From: Rhizobium sp. Q54
GTDB taxonomy: Bacteria > Pseudomonadota > Alphaproteobacteria > SMXQ01
Assembly: GCA_945861615.1 (NCBI GenBank)
Contig: CAMAVH010000017.1
Location: 1 to 34,166, forward strand
Length of the DNA stretch: 34,166 nt
Reading direction: 5' to 3'
This document shows positions 22,920-32,233 of the stretch, piece after piece; the first letter of the stretch is position 1, and each line of letters opens with the position of its first letter. Below the pieces are notes generated by a model. That model searched no databases and was not told where the DNA came from. It was given only the letters and a program-made list of their open reading frames with translations. The translations under genes were made by a program, and so were the position numbers.

Positions 22920-23861
22920 TCAGTCCCGGGGATTGGCCATCAGGCCATAAAGCGCCAGCAGCGCCGCCTGCGGCGGCGTGTCGGTGTGATGCAGGGTGAA
23001 GCTCCAGCCGCGCGGCCGGCATAGCTCGCGCAGGCGATCGCGCCGCGCGGCGAGGCGTTGCATATATTGCTCGCGCACCTGCTCGGCGCGGTTGATCAGG
23101 TGAGTTCCTTCGGCTTCCAGGCCCTCGAAGCGGATGCGCCCGGTGAAGGGCAGGGTCTCTTCGGCGGGATCGAGCAGTTGCACCACATGGCCCATGACGC
23201 CGCGGCCGGCGAGGCCGCCGATCGCCTCTTCGATTTCGCCGATGGGGCCGAGGAAGTCGCTGATCAGCACGACATGGGCGTGGCGCGGCAGGGGATCGGC
23301 GCTCGGAATGTTGGCGCCGAAGCCGCCGCCGCGCGCCAGCGTCTCGGCGACGCGGATCATGGTGGCGCGCCCGACCGAGGGCGGATAGCCGGCGCCCAGG
23401 AGGGCGATGCGCTCGCCGCCGCGCATCAGGATGCTCGCCAATGCCAGCAGCAGCAGTTCGGCGCGTTCGGCCTTCTCGGCGATGTTGCGGTTCGAGCGCC
23501 AGCGCATCGAGGGCGAATCGTCGCGCCACAGCCAGACGCTCTGCGCCGCTTCCCATTCGTTCTCGCGGATGTAGACATGCTGGGTCTTGGCGGTCTGGCG
23601 CCAGTCGATCTTGTGCGTCGTGTCGCCCTGCTGATAGGGGCGGTATTGCCAGAAGGCGTCGCCCTGGCCGACGCGGCGCCGGCCGTGAACGCCCTGCGCC
23701 ACCGTGTTGGCGACGCGCTCGGCCGCCACCAGCAAGGGCGGCAGACTGCCGCCGGCTTCCTCGGCGCGCTGCAACGCGCTCTGCGCCGGCGCGGTCACGC
23801 CCTTGCTCGCGGCGGAAGAGCTTGCGGTGGAAGAGCTCGTGCTGGAAGACGGTGACGCCAT
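22920..23861 (-). CDS. DUF58 domain protein (MoxR partner)
   Basis: The 313-residue cytoplasmic protein carries the DUF58 core GRRRVGQGDAFWQYRPYQQG (60-79), then KIDWRQTAKTQHVYIRENEW, and a vWA-type metal site DDSPS (114-118) followed by an alpha/beta Rossmann-like region. The amino end is a Ser-rich low-complexity tail (MASPSSSTSSSTASSSAASK). DUF58/vWA proteins are the standard partners of MoxR AAA+ ATPases. The ATG at 23861 is preceded by AAGGAGAAACG at a longish spacing. It lies between moxR and the DUF4159 gene on the same strand. The MIDAS is intact, so divalent-metal and partner binding is likely. The target process is unknown. Confidence 0.93.
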   Translation of the reverse strand: MASPSSSTSSSTASSSAASKGVTAPAQSALQRAEEAGGSLPPLLVAAERVANTVAQGVHGRRRVGQGDAFWQYRPYQQGDTTHKIDWRQTAKTQHVYIRENEWEAAQSVWLWRDDSPSMRWRSNRNIAEKAERAELLLLALASILMRGGERIALLGAGYPPSVGRATMIRVAETLARGGGFGANIPSADPLPRHAHVVLISDFLGPIGEIEEAIGGLAGRGVMGHVVQLLDPAEETLPFTGRIRFEGLEAEGTHLINRAEQVREQYMQRLAARRDRLRELCRPRGWSFTLHHTDTPPQAALLALYGLMANPRD

Positions 23862-23919
23862 GCTCGTCCGTTTCTCCTTGAACTAGCCTGTAACGGATCG
23901 GACGAGAGGAAATCCGGCC

Positions 23920-24960
23920 TTAGAGATAGGGCGCGCAGAGGCGCTGGATGATGCCATCGATGGTGACGCCGTCGGCGCGCGCCGAGAAGTTGAGCGCCAT
24001 GCGGTGACGCAGGATCGGCGGCGCCAGCGCCAGCACGTCGTCGATCGACGGCGCGAAGCGGCCTTCGAGCACGGCGCGGGCGCGGCAGGCGAGCATCAAG
24101 GCCTGGCTGGCGCGGGGACCAGGTCCCCAGGCGACATGGCGTTTGACGTCGTCGATGTCGCTGGTCTCCGGGCGGCCCGAGCGCACCAGCGCCAGGATCG
24201 CTTCGAGCACGCTCTCGCCGACCGGCAGGCGGCGCACCAGCTTCTGCGCCGCGATCAGGTCGGCGCCGTTCATCACGCGCACGGCCGGCGCTTCGGCCGA
24301 GCCGGTGGTGGCGATCAGCATCTCGCGCTCGGCGTCGAGCTCGGGATAATCGACATTGACCTGCAGCAGGAAACGGTCGAGCTGAGCTTCGGGCAGCGGA
24401 TAAGTGCCTTCCTGCTCCAGCGGGTTCTGCGTCGCCAGCACATGGAACGGATCGGGCAGGCTGTGATATTGGCCGGCGACCGACACCTGATGCTCCTGCA
24501 TCGCCTGCAGCAGCGCCGATTGGGTGCGCGGGCTGGCGCGGTTGATTTCGTCGGCCATGAGCAATTGGCAGAACACCGGCCCCTTGATGAAGCGGAAGGC
24601 GCGCTGGCCGCCGTCGGCCTCTTCGAGCACTTCCGAGCCGATGATGTCGGCGGGCATCAGGTCCGGCGTGAATTGCACGCGTTTGGTGTCGAGGCCGAGC
24701 ACGGTGCCGAGCGCCTGCACCAGGCGCGTCTTGGCCAGGCCGGGAACGCCGATCAGCAAGAGATGGCCGCCGGCGAGCAGGGTGACGAGAGTTTCGTCGA
24801 TCACCTGGCGCTGGCCGAAGATCACGCGGCCGAGCGCGGCGCGCACGTTGGCGAGCGTTTCGCCCAGGCGTTCGATGTCTTGCGCGAGGGCCGCCGCATC
24901 GGCATGGAGTTCGGGGGCGTTACGGCCCGTAGCAGGCGTCGGGGCATCCGTCAGGGTCAC
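23920..24960 (-). CDS. MoxR-family AAA+ ATPase
   Basis: This 346-residue AAA+ ATPase of the MoxR group acts as a chaperone or metal-insertion factor for vWA-domain partners. Walker A is GVPGLAKT (71-78), Walker B LLMADE (133-138), sensor 1 LATQNP (175-180), then EAQLDRFLLQ with the arginine-finger segment; a helical lid domain fills the C-terminus. I chose the GTG at 24960, with GAGAGG five bases upstream. An ATG at 25002 lacks a ribosome site and lies in the AT-rich promoter-like stretch CATATAGTATG. It is the first gene of the four-gene operon moxR, DUF58, DUF4159, vWA-like membrane protein, and is divergent from the DUF1285 operon. Confidence 0.94.
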   Translation of the reverse strand: MTLTDAPTPATGRNAPELHADAAALAQDIERLGETLANVRAALGRVIFGQRQVIDETLVTLLAGGHLLLIGVPGLAKTRLVQALGTVLGLDTKRVQFTPDLMPADIIGSEVLEEADGGQRAFRFIKGPVFCQLLMADEINRASPRTQSALLQAMQEHQVSVAGQYHSLPDPFHVLATQNPLEQEGTYPLPEAQLDRFLLQVNVDYPELDAEREMLIATTGSAEAPAVRVMNGADLIAAQKLVRRLPVGESVLEAILALVRSGRPETSDIDDVKRHVAWGPGPRASQALMLACRARAVLEGRFAPSIDDVLALAPPILRHRMALNFSARADGVTIDGIIQRLCAPYL

Positions 24961-25074
24961 GCTGGCCTCTCTGTGTTGAGAGCGATGCGGGGATATGGGC
25001 ATACTATATGATGAAAACTCCGACGCGGAATACGGGGCAGATCACAAAAGAGAGACCCAAGAGGATCACCCGCC

Positions 25075-25698
25075 ATGCATGAAAAAGGGTTGTCACCTGC
25101 GGGGAAACCTGCCGCTGCGCCGTCCAAGCGGGAACAAAGCGCGATTCCGTCGGATTCCGTCGATTCGCCGCAAGAATCGTCGCCTGCCATGGATCCCATT
25201 CCGCGCACCGATTGTGGCGATTTCGACATCCGCATCGCCCGCGACGGCACCTGGTTCTACCGGAATTCGCCGATCGCCCGGCCCGCCATGGTGAAATTGT
25301 TCGCCACTGTGCTCACGCGCGACGCTGAGGGCGGCTATTGGCTGGAAACGCCGGTCGAGCGCGGGCGTATCGCCGTCGAGGACGCGCCCTTCGTCGCCGT
25401 CGAGGCGAGCTTCGCGGGCGACGGCGAGCGCCAGCAGCTGACCTTGCGCACCAATCTCGACGCGCATGTCGCGGTCGATGCCGCTCATCCGCTGGTGATG
25501 CGGGGCGATCTTGCCGACGAACCGCGGCCCTATGTGAGGATGGATGGCGGCGTCGAAGCGCTGATCGCGCGCAGCGCCTTCTACGCGCTGGTCGAACATG
25601 CGGTGGCGCGCGAGGTGGATGGCGCGCGCATGCTCGGCATCTGGAGCGGCGGACAGTTTTTCGTCTTGGGCCCGGCTGACGACGAGGCGGAACCGTGA
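25075..25698 (+). CDS. DUF1285 domain protein
   Basis: This 207-residue protein has a 40-residue low-complexity amino tail followed by a DUF1285 domain (about 42-200) with DIRIARDGTWFYRNSPIARP, YWLETPVERGRIAVEDAPFV and an RSAFYALVEHA segment. Known structures of the family have two small beta-rich domains that may bind a ligand, but the biochemical role is not established. I took the ATG at 25075 (GAGG about ten bases upstream); the ATG for MDPIPRTD near residue 39 would leave the domain complete and is an alternative. It is the first gene of a coupled operon, overlapping the next gene by four bases (GTGA). It is divergent from moxR across 114 bases. Confidence 0.88.
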   Translation: MHEKGLSPAGKPAAAPSKREQSAIPSDSVDSPQESSPAMDPIPRTDCGDFDIRIARDGTWFYRNSPIARPAMVKLFATVLTRDAEGGYWLETPVERGRIAVEDAPFVAVEASFAGDGERQQLTLRTNLDAHVAVDAAHPLVMRGDLADEPRPYVRMDGGVEALIARSAFYALVEHAVAREVDGARMLGIWSGGQFFVLGPADDEAEP

Positions 25699-26348
25699 GC
25701 GACGGCCGGGATCTTTTGGATCGGCTCAATCGCGCGCTGGCGCCGCGCCGCGCGAGCGAGGTGGTCTTCGGTCCCGGCGAGCGCGATCTGGCGCAGCAGC
25801 AAATGCTCAAGCGCGGCTTCGTCGGCCTGGATGCAGCGGCGCTCAAGCCCGCCGCCGTGCTCATTCCACTGGTGCTGCGGCCCGAGGGCACGACGATCCT
25901 GCTCACCGAGCGCACCTCGCATCTCGCCGACCATGCCGGACAGATCAGCTTTCCCGGCGGCCGTTTGGAGCCGGACGACGCCGACGCGATCGCCGCCGCC
26001 TTGCGCGAGACCGAGGAGGAGATCGGCCTGGCGCGCGCCCATGTCGAGGTCCTCGGCCATTTCGAGGATTACGGCACCGTCACCGGCTATCGCGTCACGC
26101 CGGTGATCGGCTTCGTGCGGCCGCCCTTCGACCTGACGCCCGATCCGCACGAGGTGGCGGAGATTTTCGAGCTGCCGCTCGAGTTCATTCTGCAGCCGAC
26201 CAACGTGCAGCGCCTGCGCGAGACGCGCGGCGGCGTCCTGCGCGATGTTTACGAAATCTCTTATGGCAAATGGCGCGTCTGGGGCTTCACCGCGCGCATC
26301 CTGGTGCGGCTGATCGCCGCGCTCGATGAAGGAGCGCCGGCGCGATGA
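25695..26348 (+). CDS. Nudix hydrolase, CoA pyrophosphatase (NudL-like)
   Basis: The protein (217 residues) hydrolyses coenzyme A or its derivatives to 3',5'-ADP and phosphopantetheine, by family. It has the CoA-specific Nudix signature LLTERTSHLADHAGQISFPG just before the Nudix box, whose helix reads ALRETEEEIGL, and the downstream TGYRVTPVIGFV seen in NudL/YeaB proteins. The insert between GG and the RETEEE helix is the longer version usual for this subfamily. The GTG start overlaps the stop of the DUF1285 gene (GTGA) and the stop overlaps the next ATG, so translation is coupled on both sides. The pairing with cca two genes later is common in alphaproteobacteria. Confidence 0.92.
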   Translation: MSDGRDLLDRLNRALAPRRASEVVFGPGERDLAQQQMLKRGFVGLDAAALKPAAVLIPLVLRPEGTTILLTERTSHLADHAGQISFPGGRLEPDDADAIAAALRETEEEIGLARAHVEVLGHFEDYGTVTGYRVTPVIGFVRPPFDLTPDPHEVAEIFELPLEFILQPTNVQRLRETRGGVLRDVYEISYGKWRVWGFTARILVRLIAALDEGAPAR

Positions 26349-26638
26349 TCCGCATCTTCCTGATCTATGTCCTGCCGCTGATCGCGCCGACGGCGCTCTA
26401 CATCCTGTGGCGCCTGTGGCAGATCAAGCGCGGCAGCGGAACGATTGAAGGCGATATGCGGAGCGTCGTGCGCGGCGCGCCGTGGGTCAAACTCGCCGCC
26501 ATCGGCACTGGCTTGCTCGCGCTGGTGCTGATCATCGCCGCGCTGACCGGCGGCGAGCCGCCGCACGAGGCCTATAGCCCGCCGCGCTTGGAAAACGGCC
26601 GCGTCCTGCCCGGCGAAATTCAACGGGACGCCCCATGA
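26345..26638 (+). CDS. small two-helix membrane protein (DUF6111-like)
   Basis: This 97-residue protein has two hydrophobic helices (about 2-24, IFLIYVLPLIAPTALYILW, and 49-68, LAAIGTGLLALVLIIAALTG), a short basic loop between them and a Pro-rich hydrophilic tail. Its position between the NudL-type Nudix gene and the CCA-adding enzyme gene, overlapping the former by ATGA, is the typical place of the DUF6111 family, to which I assign it mainly by context. No function is known. It probably sits in the inner membrane. The start is fixed by the overlap with the Nudix stop codon. Confidence 0.8.
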   Translation: MIRIFLIYVLPLIAPTALYILWRLWQIKRGSGTIEGDMRSVVRGAPWVKLAAIGTGLLALVLIIAALTGGEPPHEAYSPPRLENGRVLPGEIQRDAP

Positions 26639-26648
26639 GGCGCGTCCG

Positions 26649-27902
26649 ATGACGCCGGCGGGCAACATCCCCGCGCAGGACTGGATGACGCGGCCGGCGA
26701 CCTGCGCGGTGCTGGCGGCGCTGAGCGCGAGCGGCGCCACCGCTCGCTTCGTCGGCGGCTGCGTGCGCGACGCCTTGCGCGGCCGCGCGGTGGGCGACAT
26801 CGACATCGCCACCGACGCTGGTCCGGAGGCGGTGATGGCGGCTTTGCAGAAGGCCGGCATCAAGGCGGTGCCGACCGGGCTGGCGCATGGCACGATCACC
26901 GCCGTCGCCGATCATCGGCCGTTCGAGATCACCACCTTGCGCCATGATGTCGAGACCGACGGGCGCCATGCTCGCGTCGCCTTCACCGACGATTGGGCGG
27001 CCGACGCGGCGCGCCGCGACTTCACCATGAACGCGCTGTTCATGGATGCCGACGGCACCCTGTATGACCCCTGCGGCGGCCTGAAGGACGCCAAGGCGGG
27101 CCGCGTGCGCTTCGTCGGCGATCCGGCGCGGCGCTTGGAAGAGGATGTCTTGCGCCTGCTGCGTTATTTCCGCTTCTTCGCCCATTACGACCGCCTGCCG
27201 GCCGATCACGCCGCGCTGATGGCCTGCCGCGCCGCCGCGCCGCGCCTGCCCGGCCTGTCGGGCGAGCGCGTGCGCCAGGAATTGCTCAAACTGCTCGCCG
27301 CGCCCGATCCCGGCGCCGCCTGCGCGCTGATGACCGAGGCGGAGATTTTCCCGCATTTGTTACCGGAAGCGACGGCGCTGAAGCGCCTGATCGCGCTGCC
27401 GGCGCTGGAGAAGCGCAGCGGCGCGCGGCGCGATCCTTTGCTGCGCCTGGCGGCCTTGATCGAGGTCGGCCAGGTCGGGGCGGAACAAGTGGCGGCGCGG
27501 CTGCGTTTGTCCAATATGGAGAAGGAGCGCCTGGTGGCGCTTTGCGCGCCGGAATTGCCGATTTTCGGCGAACTGTCCGGCGCGATGCGCGATACCATCC
27601 TCTATCGCATGGGCGGGCCGCTGACGCGCGATCTAGCTCTGCTCGCCTGGGCGGGAGAAAGCGCGAAGGGAAACGCGGACGATCAGGCCTATGTGCGCTT
27701 GATCGCCGCCGCCGATTGCTGGCGACCGCGAGTCTTTCCTTTGAAGGGCAACGATGCCTTGAAGCTCGGACTCGCGGGTCCGGCGATCGGCCGCGCGCTC
27801 GCGGCGGTCGAGGATTGGTGGATCGAACAGGGCTTCGCTCCCGGCCGCGAGGCCTGTCTCGCCCGCTTGCGGAGCATCGTCGAGAACGGAGAGGTTCCAT
27901 GA
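26649..27902 (+). CDS. cca: CCA-adding tRNA nucleotidyltransferase
   Basis: This 417-residue class II nucleotidyltransferase adds or repairs the 3' CCA of tRNAs using CTP and ATP without a template. Visible are the nucleotidyl-transfer motif RFVGGCVRDALRGR (33-46) with the metal-binding pair D50 and D52 in GDIDIAT, the RRDFTMNAL motif (122-130) for NTP selection, and VGDPARRLEEDVLRLLRYFR (neck helix). An all-helical tRNA-binding body completes the protein. The length is typical of the alphaproteobacterial form. The ATG at 26649 follows GAGGCG. Its stop overlaps the next start (ATGA). Located in the same operon as DUF1285, the Nudix gene and the small membrane protein. Confidence 0.95.
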   Translation: MTPAGNIPAQDWMTRPATCAVLAALSASGATARFVGGCVRDALRGRAVGDIDIATDAGPEAVMAALQKAGIKAVPTGLAHGTITAVADHRPFEITTLRHDVETDGRHARVAFTDDWAADAARRDFTMNALFMDADGTLYDPCGGLKDAKAGRVRFVGDPARRLEEDVLRLLRYFRFFAHYDRLPADHAALMACRAAAPRLPGLSGERVRQELLKLLAAPDPGAACALMTEAEIFPHLLPEATALKRLIALPALEKRSGARRDPLLRLAALIEVGQVGAEQVAARLRLSNMEKERLVALCAPELPIFGELSGAMRDTILYRMGGPLTRDLALLAWAGESAKGNADDQAYVRLIAAADCWRPRVFPLKGNDALKLGLAGPAIGRALAAVEDWWIEQGFAPGREACLARLRSIVENGEVP

Positions 27903-28540
27903 CCGAACTGCGCATCTGCTTCATCGGCGATTCGCTGACCCACGGCACGCGCGACGACACGACGCTCGGCTGGCCGGGCCGGCTCTGCGCCAAGGCCACC
28001 TCACGCGGCCATGACGTGACGCTCTACAACCTCGGCATCCGGCGCGACACCTCGGCCGACATCGCCACGCGCTGGCACGCCGAGGTCAATGCCCGCCTGC
28101 CGGCGACGGCGCCTGGCGCCTTGGTCTTCTCCTTCGGCGTCAACGACATGGCCTGCGACGAGCAGAATCTGTTTCGCGTGCCGCCGGCCGAATCGCACAA
28201 GCTGGCGCGCGAGATCGTCGCTGCGGCGTCGGCGCGCTGGCCGGTGCTGTGGCTCAGCCCGGCGCCTATCGGCCGCAAGCACAATGTGTCTTGCGCCCTG
28301 TGGAGTCTTGAAGAGGATTATCAGGACAAGCGCGCCGCGCAATTGACCCAGGACTACGCCCATATCGCGCGCGATCTGAATGTGCCCTTTCTCGATATCT
28401 TCACGCCGCTGGCGCGCTCGCGCATGTGGCGCTGGGCCCTGGCGCGCGGCGGCGACGGCACGCACCCGTCGGCGCGCGGCTACGCGATGATCGCGCGCCT
28501 GGTCGAGCGCTGGCCGGCCTGGCAGGCGTGGTTCAAGTGA
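27899..28540 (+). CDS. SGNH/GDSL-family hydrolase
   Basis: This 213-residue cytoplasmic SGNH hydrolase has all four blocks: IGDSLT with nucleophile S12, NLGIRRDTSADI with G46, SFGVNDM with N82, and GGDGTHPS with D186 and H189. Members are esterases, lipases or acyltransferases acting on small esters or acylated carbohydrates. There is no signal peptide, so a cytoplasmic substrate is likely. The ATG overlaps the cca stop (ATGA) and GGAGAGG lies just upstream, so it is the last gene of the coupled operon. The gene is followed by a palindromic repeat. The substrate is unknown. Confidence 0.92.
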   Translation: MTELRICFIGDSLTHGTRDDTTLGWPGRLCAKATSRGHDVTLYNLGIRRDTSADIATRWHAEVNARLPATAPGALVFSFGVNDMACDEQNLFRVPPAESHKLAREIVAAASARWPVLWLSPAPIGRKHNVSCALWSLEEDYQDKRAAQLTQDYAHIARDLNVPFLDIFTPLARSRMWRWALARGGDGTHPSARGYAMIARLVERWPAWQAWFK

Positions 28541-28562
28541 CGCAGAAAATTTGTGTGAGTGC

Positions 28563-28650
28563 GTCATGGCCGGACTTGTTCCGGCCATCCACGACTTCCC
28601 TTTTATCCGCATCGTAAGGCGTGGATGCCCGCAACAAGTGCGGGCATGAC
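28563..28650. repeat. REP-like composite palindromic element
   Basis: Two 31-base arms (28563-28593 and 28620-28650) are reverse complements at 27 of 31 positions. Each arm is itself a small palindrome: GGCCGGA...TCCGGCC in the first, GCCCGCA...TGCGGGC in the second. GTCATG...CATGAC bound the element. Such extragenic palindromes near convergent gene ends are common in rhizobial-type genomes. It lies between the SGNH gene and hemF, which converge, and may act as a transcript end or stability element. Confidence 0.85.
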
Positions 28651-28675
28651 GATGTGGGTTGGATCTATTCTAAAA

Positions 28676-29557
28676 TCACGGCCAGGCCACTTCCGGCGGC
28701 AGGCTCATCAGGATCGCTTCGACATTGCCGTCGGTCTTGAGGCCGAAGGTGGTGCCGCGGTCGTACAAGAGATTGAATTCGACATAGCGACCGCGCCGCA
28801 CCAGTTGGTGCTGGCGCTGCGCCTCGGTCCAGGCCTTCGTCATGTGCCGGCGCACGATTTGCGGATAAATCTCGAGGAAGGCTTCGCCGACCGCCTGATT
28901 GAAGGCGAAGTCGGTGGCCCAGTCGCCGGAATCGAGCTGGTCGTAGAAAATGCCGCCGACGCCGCGCGGCTCCTTGCGGTGCGGCAGATAGAAGTATTCG
29001 TCGCACCATTTGGCGAAGCGCGGGTAGTAGTCCGGGTCGAACTTGTCGCAGGCGGCCTTGAAGGCGGCGTGGAAGTCGGCTTTGTCGGCTGCGGCCAGCT
29101 CCGGGTACATCGGCGTCAGGTCGGCGCCGCCGCCGAACCAGCCCTTGGTGGTGACGATATGGCGGGTGTTCATATGGACCGCCGGCACCAGAGGCGAGCG
29201 CATATGGGCGACCAGGGAGATGCCGGAGGCCCAAAAGCGCGGATCCTCGGCGGCGCCGGGCATCTGTTTGCGAAATTCCGGCGAAAACTCGCCATAGACG
29301 GTCGAGACATTGACGCCGACCTTCTCGAAGACCCGGCCATGCATCAGGGACATGACGCCGCCGCCCTCGTCACCTTCCATACCGGTGGAACGCTGCCATT
29401 TTTTGCGATCGAAGCGCCCGGCAGGCCGATTTTGGCCGTTCGGACCGGTCAATTCGTCTTCCAGAGCCTCAAAAGCGGCACAAATCCGGTCCCGCAAAGC
29501 CTCATACCAGGATTTTGCCTGATTTTTGCGCTTTTCGAGCTCATTTTCCGCGATCAT
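28676..29557 (-). CDS. hemF: oxygen-dependent coproporphyrinogen III oxidase
   Basis: HemF decarboxylates coproporphyrinogen III to protoporphyrinogen IX with O2 in haem synthesis. The 293-residue protein is full length. It has the family stretches [63 protein letters not shown] and the C-terminal [19 protein letters not shown]. The ATG overlaps the stop of trmL (ATGA), so the two are translated from one message. The neighbouring petABC genes encode haem proteins, which fits a respiration-linked neighbourhood. The gene is ordinary in every feature that I can see. Confidence 0.97.
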   Translation of the reverse strand: MIAENELEKRKNQAKSWYEALRDRICAAFEALEDELTGPNGQNRPAGRFDRKKWQRSTGMEGDEGGGVMSLMHGRVFEKVGVNVSTVYGEFSPEFRKQMPGAAEDPRFWASGISLVAHMRSPLVPAVHMNTRHIVTTKGWFGGGADLTPMYPELAAADKADFHAAFKAACDKFDPDYYPRFAKWCDEYFYLPHRKEPRGVGGIFYDQLDSGDWATDFAFNQAVGEAFLEIYPQIVRRHMTKAWTEAQRQHQLVRRGRYVEFNLLYDRGTTFGLKTDGNVEAILMSLPPEVAWP

Positions 29558-30141
29558 TTCGTGAGTTCCATGTTTTTTTCATGTCCGGGGAAGCCGCCGG
29601 TCTGGCGCAGGGCCTCGCCTAATACCATGCTCGCCGCCACCGCGACATTGAGCGAGCGCAAACCGGGCTTGAGCGGAATGACCAGCCGGGCGTCGGCCGC
29701 CGCCGCCACGTCCTCCGGCACGCCGGCGCTTTCGCGCCCCACCATCAGGATGTCGTCGGCCCGGAAGGCGAAGGCGGGATAGGCCGTCTCGCCCTTGGTG
29801 GTGAGCAGGATCAGCCGCCGGCCGCTGGGCGCCTGGAGGCGCCGGAAGGCCTCCCAGGAGCTGTGGCGGCGCATGTCGGCCTGGCCGAGATAGTCCATCC
29901 CGGCGCGCTTCAGGCGGGCGTCGGACAGCACGAAACCGCAGGGTTCGAGGATGTCGACGGCGACGCCGAGGCAGGCGGCGAGACGCAAGAGGGTGCCGCA
30001 GTTCTGCGGGATGTCGGGCTGGTAAAGGGCCAGGCGCAGGCCCTGCGGGGGCAGGGCGGTCGGCGGGGGTGCGGCGCTGTCATCGGAGGGAGGTTTTGGC
30101 GGCGGAGTCACGATGGTTCGTTCCGGGAGCTGACAAGGCAT
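29554..30141 (-). CDS. trmL: tRNA (cytidine(34)-2'-O)-methyltransferase TrmL
   Basis: TrmL 2'-O-methylates the wobble C34 or U34 of certain tRNA-Leu species, using S-adenosylmethionine bound in a SPOUT trefoil knot. Signatures are [20 protein letters not shown] at the amino end of the domain, GRESAGVP, and the knot motif [20 protein letters not shown] near the end. The domain is complete, but it is preceded by a Pro-rich tail that most TrmL proteins lack. I give the ATG at 30141; a GTG at 30111 with GGAA upstream, or a TTG at 30177, are alternatives. Its stop overlaps the hemF start. It is divergent from petABC. Confidence 0.92.
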   Translation of the reverse strand: MPCQLPERTIVTPPPKPPSDDSAAPPPTALPPQGLRLALYQPDIPQNCGTLLRLAACLGVAVDILEPCGFVLSDARLKRAGMDYLGQADMRRHSSWEAFRRLQAPSGRRLILLTTKGETAYPAFAFRADDILMVGRESAGVPEDVAAAADARLVIPLKPGLRSLNVAVAASMVLGEALRQTGGFPGHEKNMELTK

Positions 30142-30201
30142 GTGATAAGGCTGGGAAAGCCTTGGAATGTCTAGCAAATGCGATGGCTTCGCGGTTCGGT
30201 T

Positions 30202-30231
30202 TTGGGCTTTGCTTGGGCGCGATTTTATATT
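30202..30231 (+). promoter_or_regulatory. candidate promoter of petABC
   Basis: TTGGGC (30202-30207) and TATATT (30226-30231) are separated by 18 bases in the divergent trmL/petA gap. The -10 is good and the -35 weak. A start near 30238 would give a leader of about 175 bases before petA, long enough for regulation, but I recognise no known motif in it. Confidence 0.35.
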
Positions 30232-30412
30232 ACACCCTCGTCTCGCAAGTCTCGCCTTGCCCGGTCATCCGCGCCCGCTCCCACGGCGCGGCGATCGGTT
30301 CAGATAGTCGGCCGGATAGCTCTATGATCGTCGGATGACGGGCCCGCCTGCGGGCGTCGCCGGCGGGGCTATGCGGCCTGGACCCGTTCAGGGCCCGAGA
30401 GAGGTATCGACC

Positions 30413-30979
30413 ATGTCAGAGTCTGCACACGCCAGCGCCACCCACGGCCAACCGGGTCACGGCGAGGGCGAGACCCGGCGCGACTTTCTCGCGCTGGCCG
30501 CCACCGCGTTCGCCGGCGCCGGCGCCGCCTGCGCCCTGTGGCCCTTCATCGACAGCATGAACCCCGCCGCCGACACCTTGGCGCTGTCCACCACCGACGT
30601 CGACATCTCGCCGATCGCCGAGGGCATGCGCATCACGGTGAAATGGCGCGGCAAGCCGGTGTTCATCGATCATCGCAACAAAGAGCAGATCGATCAGGCG
30701 CGCAGCGTGAACCTCAGCGAGCTGCCCGATCCCGCCAAGGACGAAGACCGCGCCCAGAAGGCCGAGTGGCTCGTCATGGTCGGCGTCTGCACCCATCTCG
30801 GCTGCATTCCGAACGGCCAGAAGCAGGGCGAGCCGCGCGGCGATTTCGGCGGCTGGTTCTGCCCCTGCCACGGCTCGCATTACGACACCTCGGGGCGCAT
30901 CCGCCGTGGCCCGGCGCCGCGCAATCTCGACGTGCCGCCGTACAAGTTCACCACCGACACCACCGTCAGCATCGGCTAG
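30413..30979 (+). CDS. petA: ubiquinol-cytochrome c reductase, Rieske iron-sulfur subunit
   Basis: The Rieske subunit carries electrons from ubiquinol to cytochrome c1 in the bc1 complex. The 188-residue protein has a twin-arginine-type signal anchor ([19 protein letters not shown], 20-38), left uncleaved in this family. The 2Fe-2S site is CTHLGC (ligands C126 and H128) and CPCHGSHYD (C150 and H153), with C131 and C152 for the disulfide. I chose the ATG at 30413, which follows GAGAGG; earlier in-frame codons are not conserved. It is the first gene of petABC, nine bases before petB. Confidence 0.97.
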   Translation: MSESAHASATHGQPGHGEGETRRDFLALAATAFAGAGAACALWPFIDSMNPAADTLALSTTDVDISPIAEGMRITVKWRGKPVFIDHRNKEQIDQARSVNLSELPDPAKDEDRAQKAEWLVMVGVCTHLGCIPNGQKQGEPRGDFGGWFCPCHGSHYDTSGRIRRGPAPRNLDVPPYKFTTDTTVSIG

Positions 30980-30988
30980 GGGCGATAA

Positions 30989-32233
30989 ATGAGCACGAGT
31001 TCGAATCCCGCCACTGGCGCGCCCAAGAAGAACGGCATCGTCGAGTGGATCGACTATCGCCTGCCGATCTTCACCTTCATGAACCATGAGCTGCGGGAAT
31101 ACCCGACGCCGAAGAACCTCAACTACTGGTGGAACTTCGGCTCGCTCGCCGGCATCGTGCTGGTGGTGATGATCCTCTCGGGCATCTTCCTGGCGATGAA
31201 CTACACCGCCCATGTGGACCATGCCTTCGTCAGCGTCGAGCGCATCATGCGCGACGTGAACTACGGCTGGCTGATCCGTTACATCCACATGAACGGCGCC
31301 TCGATGTTCTTCCTGGTGGTCTATATCCACATCTTCCGCGGCCTCTACTACGGCTCGTACAAGCCGCCGCGCGAATTGCTGTGGTGGCTCGGCCTCGTCA
31401 TTCTCATTCTGATGATGGCGACCGCCTTCCTCGGCTACGTGCTGCCGTGGGGCCAGATGAGCTTCTGGGGCGCGACCGTGATCACCAACCTGTTCTCGGC
31501 CATCCCGCTGGTCGGCGAGCCGATCGTCACCTGGCTGTGGGGCGGCTTCTCGGTCGATAACCCGACGCTCAACCGCTTCTTCAGCCTGCATTACCTGCTG
31601 CCCTTCGTCATCGTCGGCGTCGTGATGCTGCACCTCGTCGCCCTGCACACGCACGGCTCGAACAACCCGCTCGGCATCGACACCAAGAAGAACCCGAAGG
31701 ACTCGATCCCCTTCCATCCGTACTACACGGTGAAGGACATGTTCGGCCTCGGCGTCTTCCTCGTCATCTATGCCGCCTTCGTGTTCTTCGCGCCGAACTT
31801 CTTCGGCGAGCCGGTCAACTACGTGCCGGCGAACCCGCTGCAGACGCCGTCGGAAATCGTGCCGGAATGGTACCTGCTGCCGTTCTACGCCATCCTGCGC
31901 TCGATCCCCGACAAGCTGGCCGGCGTCATCGCCATGTTCGGCGCCATCTTCATCCTGTTCCTGCTGCCCTGGCTCGACAGTTCGAAGGTGCGCAGCGCCA
32001 CCTTCCGCCCGATCTACAAGCAGCTGTTCTGGATCTTCCTGGTCGATTGCATCGTGCTCGGCTGGGCCGGCGCGCAGCATCCGGAAGGCGCGCCGTTGCT
32101 GATCGGCCGCTTGGCGACCGCCTACTACTTCCTGCATTTCATCGTGCTGCTGCCGCTGGTGAGCAAGTTCGAGAAGCCGCGCGCGCTGCCCGAAAGCATC
32201 AGCACGCCGGTGCTCAAGACGGAGAAAGCGTAA
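30989..32233 (+). CDS. petB: cytochrome b subunit of the bc1 complex
   Basis: The 414-residue integral membrane protein binds haems bL and bH and forms both quinone sites. It has eight hydrophobic helices, the haem-ligand histidine segments [20 protein letters not shown] and LHTHGSNNP, and the Qo-site motif PEWY at 292-295. The gene is a separate cytochrome b and is not fused to cytochrome c1. The ATG lies nine bases after petA, behind GGGGCG. The stop overlaps the petC start by one base (TAATG). It is a standard component of aerobic or anaerobic respiration with high-potential acceptors. Confidence 0.98.
   Translation: MSTSSNPATGAPKKNGIVEWIDYRLPIFTFMNHELREYPTPKNLNYWWNFGSLAGIVLVVMILSGIFLAMNYTAHVDHAFVSVERIMRDVNYGWLIRYIHMNGASMFFLVVYIHIFRGLYYGSYKPPRELLWWLGLVILILMMATAFLGYVLPWGQMSFWGATVITNLFSAIPLVGEPIVTWLWGGFSVDNPTLNRFFSLHYLLPFVIVGVVMLHLVALHTHGSNNPLGIDTKKNPKDSIPFHPYYTVKDMFGLGVFLVIYAAFVFFAPNFFGEPVNYVPANPLQTPSEIVPEWYLLPFYAILRSIPDKLAGVIAMFGAIFILFLLPWLDSSKVRSATFRPIYKQLFWIFLVDCIVLGWAGAQHPEGAPLLIGRLATAYYFLHFIVLLPLVSKFEKPRALPESISTPVLKTEKA

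Noticed and set aside
30416..32137. A 573-codon minus-strand frame opposite petA and petB
   Set aside because: His/Asp/Gln-rich antisense translation of conserved bc1 genes, with no family signature.
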